A DNA stretch of 14,375 nucleotides from 2-02-FULL-66-14 sp037443705 (lineage in GTDB: Bacteria; Pseudomonadota; Gammaproteobacteria; Burkholderiales; SG8-39): NCBI GenBank assembly GCA_037443705.1, contig JBBINV010000078.1, forward strand, positions 1 through 14,375. Direction: 5' to 3'. Shown piece after piece: positions 6,607-14,375 of this stretch (positions within the stretch are counted from its first letter, which is position 1; every line of letters starts with the position of its first letter). The translations under genes were made by a program, and so were the position numbers. The notes beneath the pieces are model-generated. The model searched no databases and was not told where the DNA came from. It saw only the letters and a program-made list of their open reading frames with translations.

Positions 6607-6694
6607 GCCCACGTGGTGAAATTGGTAGACACGCTAGCTTGAGGGGCTAGTGGCCTAAAAAGCCGTAGCAGTTCGAGTCTGCTCGTGGGCACCA
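6607..6694 (+). tRNA. tRNA-Leu with anticodon GAG
   Basis: The acceptor arms GCCCACG (6607-6613) and CGTGGGC (6684-6690) pair perfectly, followed by discriminator A and an encoded CCA. The anticodon stem CTAGC/GCTAG encloses the loop TTGAGGG, giving anticodon GAG, which reads CTC and CTT leucine codons. A long variable arm and the GTTCGAGTC T-loop region mark a class II leucine tRNA, 88 bases with CCA. It lies between secG and nuoA, a known betaproteobacterial arrangement. No terminator separates it from nuoA, so it may be cut from a longer message. Confidence 0.96.
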
Positions 6695-6751
6695 GGACAT
6701 TCGCGGGAAGGGACTTCGCAGGAATGGCGGTCAGGGAATACTGAGAACGCG

Positions 6752-7108
6752 ATGCTTGCCGAATACTTTCCGATCCTGCTGTTCATCGCGGTCGGCCTGG
6801 TCGTCGGCGTGGCGCCGGTGGCGCTCGGGGCCCTCCTGGGGCCTCACCGTCCCGACCCCGAGAAGCTCTCGCCCTACGAGTGCGGCTTCGAGGCCTTCGA
6901 GGACGCGCGCATGAAATTCGACGTGCGCTACTACCTGGTGGCGATCCTGTTCATCCTGTTCGATCTCGAGATCGCATTCCTGTTTCCCTGGGCCGCGGTG
7001 ATCAACGAGATCGGCCTCGGCGGCTTTGTTTCCATGATGGTGTTTCTCGCCGTCCTCGTCGTGGGGTTCGTCTACGAATGGATGAAAGGGGCGCTGGAAT
7101 GGGAATAG
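6752..7108 (+). CDS. nuoA: NADH-quinone oxidoreductase subunit A
   Basis: NuoA is a small membrane subunit of complex I near the quinone channel, where the peripheral arm meets the membrane arm. The 118 residues show three hydrophobic helices (about 6-29, 62-80 and 87-109). The conserved loop SPYECGFEAFEDARMKFDVR (40-59) contains the Cys-Gly and acidic residues that line the quinone entry region. The FDLEIAFLFPW segment is typical. It is the first gene of the nuo operon, 57 bases after the tRNA; a weak GAGAA ribosome site is at 6743-6747. The stop overlaps nuoB by 10 bases. Confidence 0.95.
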   Translation: MLAEYFPILLFIAVGLVVGVAPVALGALLGPHRPDPEKLSPYECGFEAFEDARMKFDVRYYLVAILFILFDLEIAFLFPWAAVINEIGLGGFVSMMVFLAVLVVGFVYEWMKGALEWE

Positions 7109-7575
7109 AAGGCGTATTCGAGCGCGGCTTCGCCACCACCACGGTGGACAACCTGATCAACTGGACGCGCACCGGGTCGCTCTGGCCGATGACCTTCGGC
7201 CTCGCGTGCTGCGCGATCGAGATGATGCATGCGGGCGCCTCGCGCTACGACCTCGACCGTTTCGGCGTGGTGTTCCGCCCGAGCCCGCGCCAGTCCGACG
7301 TCATGATCATCGCGGGAACGCTCACCAACAAGATGGCGCCGGCGCTGCGCAAGGTCTACGACCAGATGGCCGAGCCGCGCTGGGTGATCTCGATGGGTTC
7401 GTGCGCCAACGGCGGCGGCTACTATCACTACGCCTACTCGGTCGTGCGCGGCGCCGACCGCATCGTGCCGGTGGACATCTACGTGCCGGGCTGTCCGCCG
7501 ACCGCCGAGGCGCTGCTCTACGGGATCGTGCAGCTTCAGAACAAGATCCGTCGCACCAATACGATCGCAAGATAG
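7099..7575 (+). CDS. nuoB: NADH-quinone oxidoreductase subunit B
   Basis: NuoB carries the terminal [4Fe-4S] cluster N2 of complex I and passes electrons to quinone together with NuoD. The 158-residue product has all four ligands: the adjacent Cys37 and Cys38 (GLACCAIEM), Cys102 (MGSCANGGG) and Cys132 (VPGCPPTAE). The start at ATG 7099 is supported by AAAGGGG (7085-7091) and by the conserved N-terminus; the frame is open further upstream but only as a shadow of nuoA. The nuoC start follows the stop with no gap. Confidence 0.97.
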   Translation: MGIEGVFERGFATTTVDNLINWTRTGSLWPMTFGLACCAIEMMHAGASRYDLDRFGVVFRPSPRQSDVMIIAGTLTNKMAPALRKVYDQMAEPRWVISMGSCANGGGYYHYAYSVVRGADRIVPVDIYVPGCPPTAEALLYGIVQLQNKIRRTNTIAR

Positions 7576-8169
7576 ATGACGCCCAAGCTCCAGCGCCTGC
7601 ACGACGCGGTGAAGCGAATCCTGGGCGTCGATCCGGTCGAGCGGCTGGGCGAGATCACCGTGGAAATCGCGGCAGCCGGGTACAGGAACGCCTGCGTGAC
7701 GCTGCGCGACCACCCGGAGCTTCGCTTCGAGCAGCTGATCGACCTGTGCGGCGTCGACTACTCGACGTACGGAGACCGGCCGCGCCAGGGGCCGCGCTTC
7801 GCGGCCGTGCTGCACCTGCTGTCGCTGACCCACAACTGGCGGCTCCGGCTGCGTACGTTCTGCGCCGAGGACGACATGCCGCTGCTGCCCTCCGTCGTGG
7901 AGGTGTGGCCTGGCGTCAACTGGTTCGAGCGCGAGGCATTCGACCTCTTCGGCATCGTCTTCGAGGGCCATCCCGATCTGCGCCGCATTCTCACCGACTA
8001 CGGCTTCGTCGGGCATCCGTTCCGCAAGGACTTCCCGATCAGCGGCCACGTCGAGATGCGCTACGACCCGGAGCAGAAGCGAGTCGTCTACCAGCCCGTC
8101 ACGATCGAGCCGCGCGAGATCACGCCGCGCGTCGTGCGCGAACCGGAGTACGGGGGCAAGAGGCGCTGA
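7576..8169 (+). CDS. nuoC: NADH-quinone oxidoreductase subunit C
   Basis: NuoC is a cofactor-free structural subunit of the peripheral arm (30-kDa family). The 197 residues include the family signature WFEREAFDLFGIVFEGHPDL, followed by RRILTDYGFVGHPFRKDFP. The gene is separate from nuoD, unlike the fused nuoCD of E. coli, which argues against an enterobacterial source. It starts immediately after the nuoB stop and overlaps nuoD by one base (TGATG), so translation is likely coupled. Confidence 0.95.
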   Translation: MTPKLQRLHDAVKRILGVDPVERLGEITVEIAAAGYRNACVTLRDHPELRFEQLIDLCGVDYSTYGDRPRQGPRFAAVLHLLSLTHNWRLRLRTFCAEDDMPLLPSVVEVWPGVNWFEREAFDLFGIVFEGHPDLRRILTDYGFVGHPFRKDFPISGHVEMRYDPEQKRVVYQPVTIEPREITPRVVREPEYGGKRR

Positions 8170-9422
8170 TGGCGGAGATCCGGAACTACACGGTCAATTT
8201 CGGCCCCCAGCACCCGGCGGCGCACGGCGTTTTGCGGCTGGTGCTCGAAATGGACGGCGAGGTGGTGCAGCGCGCCGATCCCCACATCGGCCTGCTGCAT
8301 CGCGCCACGGAGAAGCTCGCCGAGGCGCGGACCTGGATCCAGTCCATGCCCTACATGGACCGGCTCGATTACATCTCGATGATGTGCAGCGAGCACGCCT
8401 ACGTCATGGCGATCGAGAAGCTGCTCGGGATCCAGGTGCCGATCCGCGCGCAGTACATCCGCGTCATGTTCGACGAGATCACGCGCATCCTCAATCACAT
8501 CTTCGGCGTCGCGACGCTCGGCCTCGATCTCGGCGCGATGACGGTGTTCCTCTACGGGTTTCGCGAGCGCGAGGACCTGCTCGACTGCTACGAGGCGGTG
8601 TCCGGCGCGCGCATGCACGCGGCCTACTACCGGCCGGGCGGCGTGTACCGCGACCTGCCGGACTCCATGCCGCAGTATCAGGCGCAGCATACGAGGAATG
8701 CGCGGACGCTCGCCGAAATGAACGCCAACCGGCAGGGATCCCTGCTCGATTTCATCGAGGATTTCACCGAGCGCTTTCCGAAGTGCGTGGACGAGTACGA
8801 GACGCTGCTCACCGAGAACCGGATCTGGAAGCAGCGCACGGTCGGCATCGGGGTGGTCCCGCCCGAGCTGGCGATCGCGCGCGGCTTCACCGGCCCCATG
8901 CTGCGCGGCTCGGGCGTTGCCTGGGACCTGAGGAAGAAGCAGCCCTACGAGGTCTACGACCGGCTCGATTTCGACGTCGTCGTGGGAAAGAACGGCGATA
9001 CCTACGACCGCTACCTGGTGCGCGTGGACGAGATGCGCCAGTCGAACCGCATCATCAAGCAGTGCGTGGACTGGCTGCGCAAGAACCCCGGCCCGGTCAT
9101 CACCGACGACCACAAGGTCGCCCCGCCCTCGCGCGTCGAGATGAAAGGCAGCATGGAGGAGCTGATCCACCATTTCAAGCTCTTCACCGAGGGCATGCAC
9201 GTGCCCGAAGGCGAGGCTTACGCAGGAGTCGAGGGCCCGAAGGGCGAATTCGGGGTCTACTTCATCTCCGACGGCGCCAACAAGCCCTACCGGATGAAGC
9301 TGCGCTCGCCCGCTTTCACCCATCTGTCGGCGATGGACGAAATGGTGCGCGGCCACATGCTGGCGGATGCGGTCGCCGTCGTCAGCACGCTGGACATCGT
9401 GTTCGGGGAGATCGACCGCTGA
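8169..9422 (+). CDS. nuoD: NADH-quinone oxidoreductase subunit D
   Basis: NuoD (49-kDa family) forms much of the quinone-binding pocket beside NuoB. The product is 417 residues, the normal size. The N-terminal FGPQHPAAHGVLRL holds the His19 that lines up with the quinone-site histidine of the Thermus subunit, and DRLDYISMM holds the matching Tyr68. Other landmarks are PHIGLLHRATEK, RILNHIFGVATLGLDLGAMT, RPGGVYRDLP and the C-terminal LDIVFGEIDR. The fold derives from the large subunit of NiFe hydrogenases but lacks the metal-binding cysteines. Start and stop both overlap neighbouring genes as TGATG. Confidence 0.97.
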   Translation: MAEIRNYTVNFGPQHPAAHGVLRLVLEMDGEVVQRADPHIGLLHRATEKLAEARTWIQSMPYMDRLDYISMMCSEHAYVMAIEKLLGIQVPIRAQYIRVMFDEITRILNHIFGVATLGLDLGAMTVFLYGFREREDLLDCYEAVSGARMHAAYYRPGGVYRDLPDSMPQYQAQHTRNARTLAEMNANRQGSLLDFIEDFTERFPKCVDEYETLLTENRIWKQRTVGIGVVPPELAIARGFTGPMLRGSGVAWDLRKKQPYEVYDRLDFDVVVGKNGDTYDRYLVRVDEMRQSNRIIKQCVDWLRKNPGPVITDDHKVAPPSRVEMKGSMEELIHHFKLFTEGMHVPEGEAYAGVEGPKGEFGVYFISDGANKPYRMKLRSPAFTHLSAMDEMVRGHMLADAVAVVSTLDIVFGEIDR

Positions 9423-9901
9423 TGCTGACCACCGGCGCGCTCCAGAGAATCGACCGCGAGATCGCGAAGTATCCGCCGGACCAGAAGCAATCGGCGGTGA
9501 TGGCGGCGCTCATCATCGCCCAGGACGAGAAGGGGTGGCTCTCCGCCGAAACGATGGATTTCGTGGCGCAGTACCTCGGCATGCCCCCGGTGGCGGTCTA
9601 CGAGGTCGCGACGTTCTACAACATGTACAACCTCGAGCGCACCGGGCGCTTCAAGCTGACCGTGTGCACGTGCCTGCCATGCGGCCTGCAGGGGTCGCTC
9701 GAGGCGGCGGACCACCTCAGGGAGCGGCTCGGCATCGACTTCGGCGAGACCACGCCCGACGGCCGGTTCACGCTGAAGGAGGGCGAGTGCATGGGTGCCT
9801 GCGCCATGGCGCCGGTGGTGCTGGTCAACAACAAGAAGATGCACGACTTCATGAGCAGGGAGAAGCTCGACGCCCTGATCGACGAGCTGAAAAAGCGCTG
9901 A
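9422..9901 (+). CDS. nuoE: NADH-quinone oxidoreductase subunit E
   Basis: NuoE (24-kDa family) is a thioredoxin-like subunit of the NADH-dehydrogenase module carrying the [2Fe-2S] cluster N1a. In its 159 residues all four ligands are visible: Cys82 and Cys87 (VCTCLPCGL), Cys123 and Cys127 (GECMGACAMAP). The conserved helix YEVATFYNMYN is at 60-70. A GGGGAG ribosome site at 9405-9410 lies inside the end of nuoD. nuoF follows after one base. Confidence 0.97.
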   Translation: MLTTGALQRIDREIAKYPPDQKQSAVMAALIIAQDEKGWLSAETMDFVAQYLGMPPVAVYEVATFYNMYNLERTGRFKLTVCTCLPCGLQGSLEAADHLRERLGIDFGETTPDGRFTLKEGECMGACAMAPVVLVNNKKMHDFMSREKLDALIDELKKR

Positions 9902-9902
9902 C

Positions 9903-11243
9903 ATGCTCGACTACGGACCCGACGCGATCCTGATGGCCGGCCTGGACGGCCGCAACTGGCGGCTGAAGGACTACGAGGCGCGTGAAGGTTATGCCGCCTT
10001 GAAGAAGATCATTTCGCAGAAGGCAAGACCGGAAGACCTCATCGCCGAAATCAAGAAATCCGCCCTTCGCGGGCGCGGCGGCGCGGGCTTCCCGACCGGC
10101 CTCAAGTGGTCGTTCATGCCGCGCCAGTTCCCGGGCGCGAAATACGTGGTGTGCAACTCCGACGAGGGCGAGCCCGGCACCTGCAAGGACCGCGATATCC
10201 TGCGCTACAACCCGCACGCCGTGATCGAGGGCATGATCATCGCGGGCTACGCGACGGGGTCCGTCGCGGGCTACAACTACATCCACGGCGAGATCTGGGA
10301 AGTCTACGAGCAGTTCGAGGAGGCCCTCGAGGAGGCGCGCAAGGCCGGCTATCTCGGCCGGAACATCCTCGGCTCGGATTTTTCGTTCGAGCTGCACGCG
10401 CATCCCGGCTACGGCGCCTACATCTGCGGCGAGGAGACGGCGCTGCTCGAGTCGCTCGAGGGCAAGAAGGGCCAGCCGCGCTTCAAGCCGCCGTTTCCCG
10501 CGAGCTACGGGCTTTACGGCAAGCCGACCACGATCAACAACACCGAGACCTTCGCCGCGGTGCCGTGGATCGTGCGCAACGGCGCGGACGCGTTCCTCGC
10601 GCTCGGGCGCCCGAACAACGGCGGCACGAAGATTTTCTCGGTCACCGGACACGTCAACCGGCCGGGCAACTACGAAGTGAGGCTGGGAACGCCTTTTGCC
10701 CGGCTGCTGGAGATGGCGGGAGGCGTTTACAAGGGAAACCGGTTGAAAGCAGTGATTCCCGGCGGCTCGTCCATGCCCGTGCTGCCTGCCGGGATCATGA
10801 TGAAGACCGACATGGACTATGACTCGATTGCCAAGGCGGGGTCGATGCTCGGATCCGGCGCCGTGATCGTGATGGACGAGCGGACCTGCATGGTGCGCGC
10901 GCTCGAGCGGCTTTCGTACTTCTACTTCGAGGAGTCGTGCGGCCAGTGCACGCCATGCCGCGAGGGCACGGGGTGGCTGTACCGGGTGGTGCACCGGATC
11001 GAGACAGGCGAAGGCCGGCCGGAGGACCTGGCGCTGCTCGATTCCGTCGCCGACAACATCGCCGGCCGGACCATCTGCGCGCTCGGCGACGCCGCCGCGC
11101 TGCCGGTGAAGAGCTTCCTCAGGCATTTCCGCGACGAATTCGTCTATCACATTCAAAACAAAGCCTGCCGGCCGGGCACCGCGGAGCCCCGATGGGGGCG
11201 CGCCGGCGCGCGCCGCACGGCCTCCCTCGAGGAGGCCGCGTAG
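9903..11243 (+). CDS. nuoF: NADH-quinone oxidoreductase subunit F, NADH- and FMN-binding
   Basis: NuoF (51-kDa family) oxidises NADH through FMN and passes electrons to cluster N3. The 446-residue product has the glycine-rich nucleotide site GRGGAGFPTG (57-66), the FMN-contact segment CNSDEGEPGTC (84-94) and the N3 [4Fe-4S] ligands Cys346, Cys349, Cys352 (SCGQCTPCREG) and Cys392 (TICALGD). After the conserved end near residue 424 comes a short Arg/Ala-rich tail, about 22 residues, that is not part of the core fold. The DNA for this tail contains a 14-base palindrome (11198-11211) and the hairpin over the nuoG ribosome site. The stop is directly followed by the nuoG start. Confidence 0.97.
   Translation: MLDYGPDAILMAGLDGRNWRLKDYEAREGYAALKKIISQKARPEDLIAEIKKSALRGRGGAGFPTGLKWSFMPRQFPGAKYVVCNSDEGEPGTCKDRDILRYNPHAVIEGMIIAGYATGSVAGYNYIHGEIWEVYEQFEEALEEARKAGYLGRNILGSDFSFELHAHPGYGAYICGEETALLESLEGKKGQPRFKPPFPASYGLYGKPTTINNTETFAAVPWIVRNGADAFLALGRPNNGGTKIFSVTGHVNRPGNYEVRLGTPFARLLEMAGGVYKGNRLKAVIPGGSSMPVLPAGIMMKTDMDYDSIAKAGSMLGSGAVIVMDERTCMVRALERLSYFYFEESCGQCTPCREGTGWLYRVVHRIETGEGRPEDLALLDSVADNIAGRTICALGDAAALPVKSFLRHFRDEFVYHIQNKACRPGTAEPRWGRAGARRTASLEEAA
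11218..11238 (+). promoter_or_regulatory. Hairpin enclosing the nuoG ribosome binding site
   Basis: CGGCCTCC (11218-11225) and GGAGGCCG (11231-11238) pair over 8 bp around a 5-base loop. The 3' arm contains the GGAGG Shine-Dalgarno sequence, 8 bases before ATG 11244. In RNA this would hide the site until ribosomes finishing nuoF open it, which would tie NuoG output to NuoF output. The pairing is seen directly; the regulatory effect is inferred, and some pairing is expected by chance in GC-rich DNA. Confidence 0.45.
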
Positions 11244-13472
11244 ATGCTCAAGCTCGAGATCGACGGCCGCGAGGTCGAAGTCCCGCACGGTGCGACCGTG
11301 ATGGATGCGGCCCGCAAGCTCGGCATCTACGTTCCGCACTTCTGCTACCACCGGAAGCTCTCCATCGCGGCCAACTGCCGCATGTGCCTAGTGGAGGTCG
11401 AAAAGGCACCCAAGCCCCTTCCTGCGTGCGCGACGCCCGTGACCGACGGCATGAAGGTGCGCACCGCCTCGCCCGTGGCGAAGATCGCCCAGAATGGGGT
11501 GATGGAATTTCTCCTCATCAACCATCCGCTCGATTGCCCGATCTGCGACCAGGGCGGCGAATGCCAGCTTCAGGACCTCGCGGTCGGATACGGAAAGGGC
11601 GCCTCGCGCTACACCGAAGAAAAGCGCGTGGTCCTGAGCAAGGACGTCGGCCCTCTGGTCGCCGCGGAGGAAATGAGCCGCTGCATCCAGTGCACGCGCT
11701 GCGTGCGCTTCGGCCAGGAAATCGCGGGAGTGATGGAGCTCGGCATGATCGGCCGCGGCGAGCACTCGGAGATCGCCGCGTTCGTGGGCCGTACCGTCGA
11801 CTCGGAGCTCTCGGGGAACATGATCGACCTCTGCCCGGTGGGCGCGCTTACCTCGAAGCCGTTCCGCTATTCGGCGCGCACCTGGGAGCTCGCGCGCCGC
11901 AGGTCCGTCTCGCCGCACGACGGGCTGGGCGCGAATCTGGTGGTGCAGGTGAAGCAGGGCCGCGTAATGCGCGTGCTGCCGCTCGAGAACGAGGCGGTGA
12001 ACGAGTGCTGGCTCTCGGACAAGGACCGGTTCTCTTACGAGGCGCTCAATTCGCCCGAGCGGCTCACCCGGCCGATGGTGAAGACGAGCGGGCAATGGCG
12101 GGAGGTCGGCTGGCAGGAGGCACTGGAAACGGTTTGCTCGGAAATCCGCAATTCGGGTTCCGACATGGGTATCCTGGCAAGTCCCCACGCGACCCTCGAA
12201 GAGCTCCATCTTGCGGGGAAGCTGGCGAGGAGCACCGGCGGCGCGGCCGATTTCCGGCTGCGGCATTCGGATTTCTCCGGCGACGGCGCGCGCGCGGGCA
12301 TTCCCTGGCTCGGGATGCCGGTCGCCGGGCTCGGCGGCCTGGATTCGGTGCTCGTGATCGGATCGTTCCTGCGCAAGGACCATCCGCTCATCGCACAGCG
12401 CCTGAGGCAGGCCGCCAGGCGCGGAGCGAAGATCCACGTTCTGCACTCGGCCGACGACGACTGGCTGATGCCGGTCGCCTCGAAGCGGATCGTGCCGCCG
12501 TCGCAGATTCCGGGTTGCATCGATTCGTTCGAGGACCGGCTTCGGCAGGGGAAAAGCTCTGCGATCTTCCTCGGGAACTTCGCGCAGCAGCATCCGCAGG
12601 CAGCCGCGATCCATGCCGCGGCGCAGGCGCTCGCGAAGGCCACCGGCGCGAAGCTCGGGTTCCTCGGCGAAGCCGCGAATTCGGTGGGCGGCTACCTGGC
12701 GGGATTGCCTGCCGGAGGCCACGTGAACGCGGTTCTCGCGAAAAAATCCCTCGTTCTCCTGAACGCGGAGCCGGATCTCGACTGCGCGGACCCGCAGGCG
12801 GCGCTGCAGGCGCTGCTGCAGGCGAGGCTGGTCGTGTCGCTGAGCGTGTTCCGGACAGGCCTCGAATACGCGCATGTCCTGCTGCCGGTCGCGCCTTTCA
12901 GCGAGACCGCCGGCACCTTCGTGTCCACCGAAGGCCGCGTGCAGAGTTTCGACGCCGCAGTCCCCCCCGCAGGCGAGGCGCGTCCGGCCTGGAAGGTGCT
13001 GCGGGTCCTGGGGAGCCTTCTCGGCCTGCCCGGGTTCGAGCACGAGACGATCGAGCAGGTGCGCGCCGAGTGCCTGGAGGGGAAGGACGTGGCCGGGTTG
13101 CTCTCGAACGAGATCTCGATCCGGCCCTCCCGGATCGAAACCGCGACATCCGGCCTGCAGCGCGTCTCGGATGTCCCCATCTACTTCGCCGATCCGCTCG
13201 TACGCCGGGCGCCGGCGCTGCAGAAGACCCGCGACGCGCGGGTGCCCGCGGCGCGCATGTGCGCGAAGACGCTCGAGGCGCTGCGCGTGGCCCCCGGGCA
13301 GGGCGTTCTCGTGAGGCAGGGTGACGGCGAGGCGGTTCTCGCGGCGGAGCGCGACGAGGGGGTTCCCGAGGGATGCGTGCGGATTGCCGCGGGCCACGCC
13401 GCCACTGCGCCGCTCGGCGCGATGTTCGGGACGCTGGCCGTGAAGGCGGCCGCGGCGGAGAGGGCCGCCTAG
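11244..13472 (+). CDS. nuoG: NADH-quinone oxidoreductase subunit G
   Basis: NuoG (75-kDa family) relays electrons through three iron-sulfur clusters in the peripheral arm. The product is 742 residues. Ligands for N1b [2Fe-2S] are Cys34, Cys45, Cys48 and Cys62. Those for N5 are His94, Cys98, Cys101 and Cys107 (HPLDCPICDQGGEC). Those for N4 are Cys147, Cys150, Cys153 and Cys197. The N7 cluster of E. coli and Thermus is absent: the site reads SVSPHDGLGAN (221-231) without cysteines, as in mitochondrial and many proteobacterial homologues. Residues from about 220 on form a degenerate molybdopterin-oxidoreductase domain with no catalytic role expected. The start follows the nuoF stop directly, and nuoH follows its stop directly. 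Confidence 0.96.
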   Translation: MLKLEIDGREVEVPHGATVMDAARKLGIYVPHFCYHRKLSIAANCRMCLVEVEKAPKPLPACATPVTDGMKVRTASPVAKIAQNGVMEFLLINHPLDCPICDQGGECQLQDLAVGYGKGASRYTEEKRVVLSKDVGPLVAAEEMSRCIQCTRCVRFGQEIAGVMELGMIGRGEHSEIAAFVGRTVDSELSGNMIDLCPVGALTSKPFRYSARTWELARRRSVSPHDGLGANLVVQVKQGRVMRVLPLENEAVNECWLSDKDRFSYEALNSPERLTRPMVKTSGQWREVGWQEALETVCSEIRNSGSDMGILASPHATLEELHLAGKLARSTGGAADFRLRHSDFSGDGARAGIPWLGMPVAGLGGLDSVLVIGSFLRKDHPLIAQRLRQAARRGAKIHVLHSADDDWLMPVASKRIVPPSQIPGCIDSFEDRLRQGKSSAIFLGNFAQQHPQAAAIHAAAQALAKATGAKLGFLGEAANSVGGYLAGLPAGGHVNAVLAKKSLVLLNAEPDLDCADPQAALQALLQARLVVSLSVFRTGLEYAHVLLPVAPFSETAGTFVSTEGRVQSFDAAVPPAGEARPAWKVLRVLGSLLGLPGFEHETIEQVRAECLEGKDVAGLLSNEISIRPSRIETATSGLQRVSDVPIYFADPLVRRAPALQKTRDARVPAARMCAKTLEALRVAPGQGVLVRQGDGEAVLAAERDEGVPEGCVRIAAGHAATAPLGAMFGTLAVKAAAAERAA

Positions 13473-14375
13473 ATGCTCGACTGGATCCTGACGCGGCCCG
13501 AGGCCTGGTTCGGCCCGGTCTGGGGGCCGGCGGTGGCGGGCGCGGTCGCCGACCTCGCGTTCATCGTTGCGATCCTGGTGCCGCTGTTCATCGCGGTCGC
13601 ATACCTGACGCTCTGGGAGCGCAAGCTCATCGGCTGGATGCAGATCCGCATCGGCCCCAACCGCGTCACGTTCTTCGGCGTGCCCTGGCTCGGCGGCTGG
13701 GCCCAGCCGGTCGCGGACGGCCTGAAGCTGCTCGTCAAGGAAGTGATTCTGCCGACCAACGCGAACAAGGCGCTCTACGTGATCGCGCCGATGGTCGCGA
13801 TCATGCCTGCGGTTGCGGCCTGGGCGGTCGTGCCGTTCGCGCCCGAGGTCGTGCTCGCCGACATCAACGCGGGGCTGCTCTACATCATGGCGCTCACCTC
13901 GTTCGGGGTCTACGGCGTGATCATCGCCGGGTGGGCTTCGAACTCGAAGTACGCCTTCATGGGCGCGATGCGCTCGGCCGCGCAAATGGTGTCCTACGAG
14001 CTCGCGATGGGGTTCGCGCTGGTGGTGGTGCTGATGGTCTCCGGAAGCCTCAACCTCTCGGACATCGTGAACGGGCAGGGCAAGGGATGGTTCGCGCAGA
14101 AGGGGCTCAACTTCCTTTCCTGGAACTGGCTGCCGCTCGCGCCGATGCTGCTGGTCTACTTCATCTCGGGCGTGGCGGAGACCAACCGTGCACCCTTCGA
14201 TGTGGTCGAGGGAGAGTCCGAGATCGTCGCCGGCCACATGGTCGAGTACTCCGGAATGGCCTTTGCCCTCTTCTTCCTCGCCGAGTACATGAACATGATC
14301 CTGATCAGCGCGCTCACCGCCATCATGTTCTTCGGCGGCTGGCAGGCCCCGATCGACTCGCCGTTCTTCCACCTG
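13473..14375 (+). CDS. nuoH: NADH-quinone oxidoreductase subunit H, 3' end beyond the window
   Basis: NuoH (ND1 family) is the membrane subunit that forms the entrance to the quinone chamber and joins the two arms of complex I. The first 301 residues are visible with no stop; family members are about 330-350 residues. Landmarks are WERKLIGWMQIRIGPNRV (about 48-65), QPVADGLKLLVKE, the MRSAAQMVSYELAMG loop and the acidic quinone-site loop ETNRAPFDVVEGESE. Several hydrophobic helices are clear. The rest of the operon (nuoI to nuoN) is expected downstream but is not in view. Confidence 0.96.
   Translation, partial: MLDWILTRPEAWFGPVWGPAVAGAVADLAFIVAILVPLFIAVAYLTLWERKLIGWMQIRIGPNRVTFFGVPWLGGWAQPVADGLKLLVKEVILPTNANKALYVIAPMVAIMPAVAAWAVVPFAPEVVLADINAGLLYIMALTSFGVYGVIIAGWASNSKYAFMGAMRSAAQMVSYELAMGFALVVVLMVSGSLNLSDIVNGQGKGWFAQKGLNFLSWNWLPLAPMLLVYFISGVAETNRAPFDVVEGESEIVAGHMVEYSGMAFALFFLAEYMNMILISALTAIMFFGGWQAPIDSPFFHL

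Noticed and set aside
6695..6751. A terminator or attachment site after the tRNA
   Set aside because: Only a weak imperfect stem is possible, with no T-run. There is no repeat of the tRNA 3' end and no integrase gene in the window.
8088..9356. A 422-codon minus-strand open frame opposite nuoD
   Set aside because: NuoD on the + strand is unambiguous, and this frame has a His/Val/Arg-rich shadow composition.
9849..11351. A 500-codon minus-strand open frame opposite nuoF
   Set aside because: Same cause: the opposite frame of a GC-rich conserved gene. Nothing in it looks like a protein family.
11388..14372. A 994-codon open frame on the minus strand opposite nuoG and nuoH
   Set aside because: It is a mirror of genuine nuo codons in GC-rich DNA. 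Its product is low-complexity, rich in Arg, His, Glu and Asp, and has no recognisable domain, while the + strand carries conserved cluster ligands throughout.

Overview
This is a high-GC window from what looks like a betaproteobacterium. The evidence is the gene order tpiA - secG - tRNA-Leu(GAG) - nuoA, unfused nuoC and nuoD, and a NuoG without the N7 cluster ligands. The species cannot be named from this sequence. Apart from the first gene, almost everything is core energy metabolism, and every supported gene reads on the + strand.

Layout. Positions 1-429 hold the 3' end of a gene whose product ends in an ethylbenzene-dehydrogenase-type haem-binding domain. Positions 430-753 hold only a small unrecognised reading frame that appears to be broken by a one-base frame change. 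Positions 754-3982 hold frdA-frdB-frdC-frdD, a fumarate reductase of the Escherichia coli type with two membrane anchors; frdA, frdB and frdC are intact but frdD changes frame in the middle. Positions 4000-4752 encode a full-length UbiE-like methyltransferase with altered motifs. A gene of unknown function without an ATG, GTG or TTG at its apparent start follows (about 4758-5420). Next come tpiA (5459-6196), secG (6207-6578) and tRNA-Leu(GAG) (6607-6694). From 6752 to the end runs the respiratory complex I operon: nuoA, B, C, D, E, F and G are complete, and nuoH is cut by the window edge.

How the parts work together. Complex I takes electrons from NADH to quinone while pumping protons. FrdABCD can pass quinol electrons to fumarate, or run as a succinate dehydrogenase. 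A UbiE-type methyltransferase could tailor the quinone between them. The cluster can therefore be read as an NADH-to-fumarate (or succinate-to-quinone) respiratory module beside the standard tpiA-secG-nuo block; this link is an inference from gene order.

I found no clear new system, mobile element, CRISPR array or rRNA. The points most worth a second look are the frdD frame change, the divergent methyltransferase next to fumarate reductase, the unknown gene with an unusual start, and an 8-bp hairpin that buries the ribosome-binding site of nuoG.
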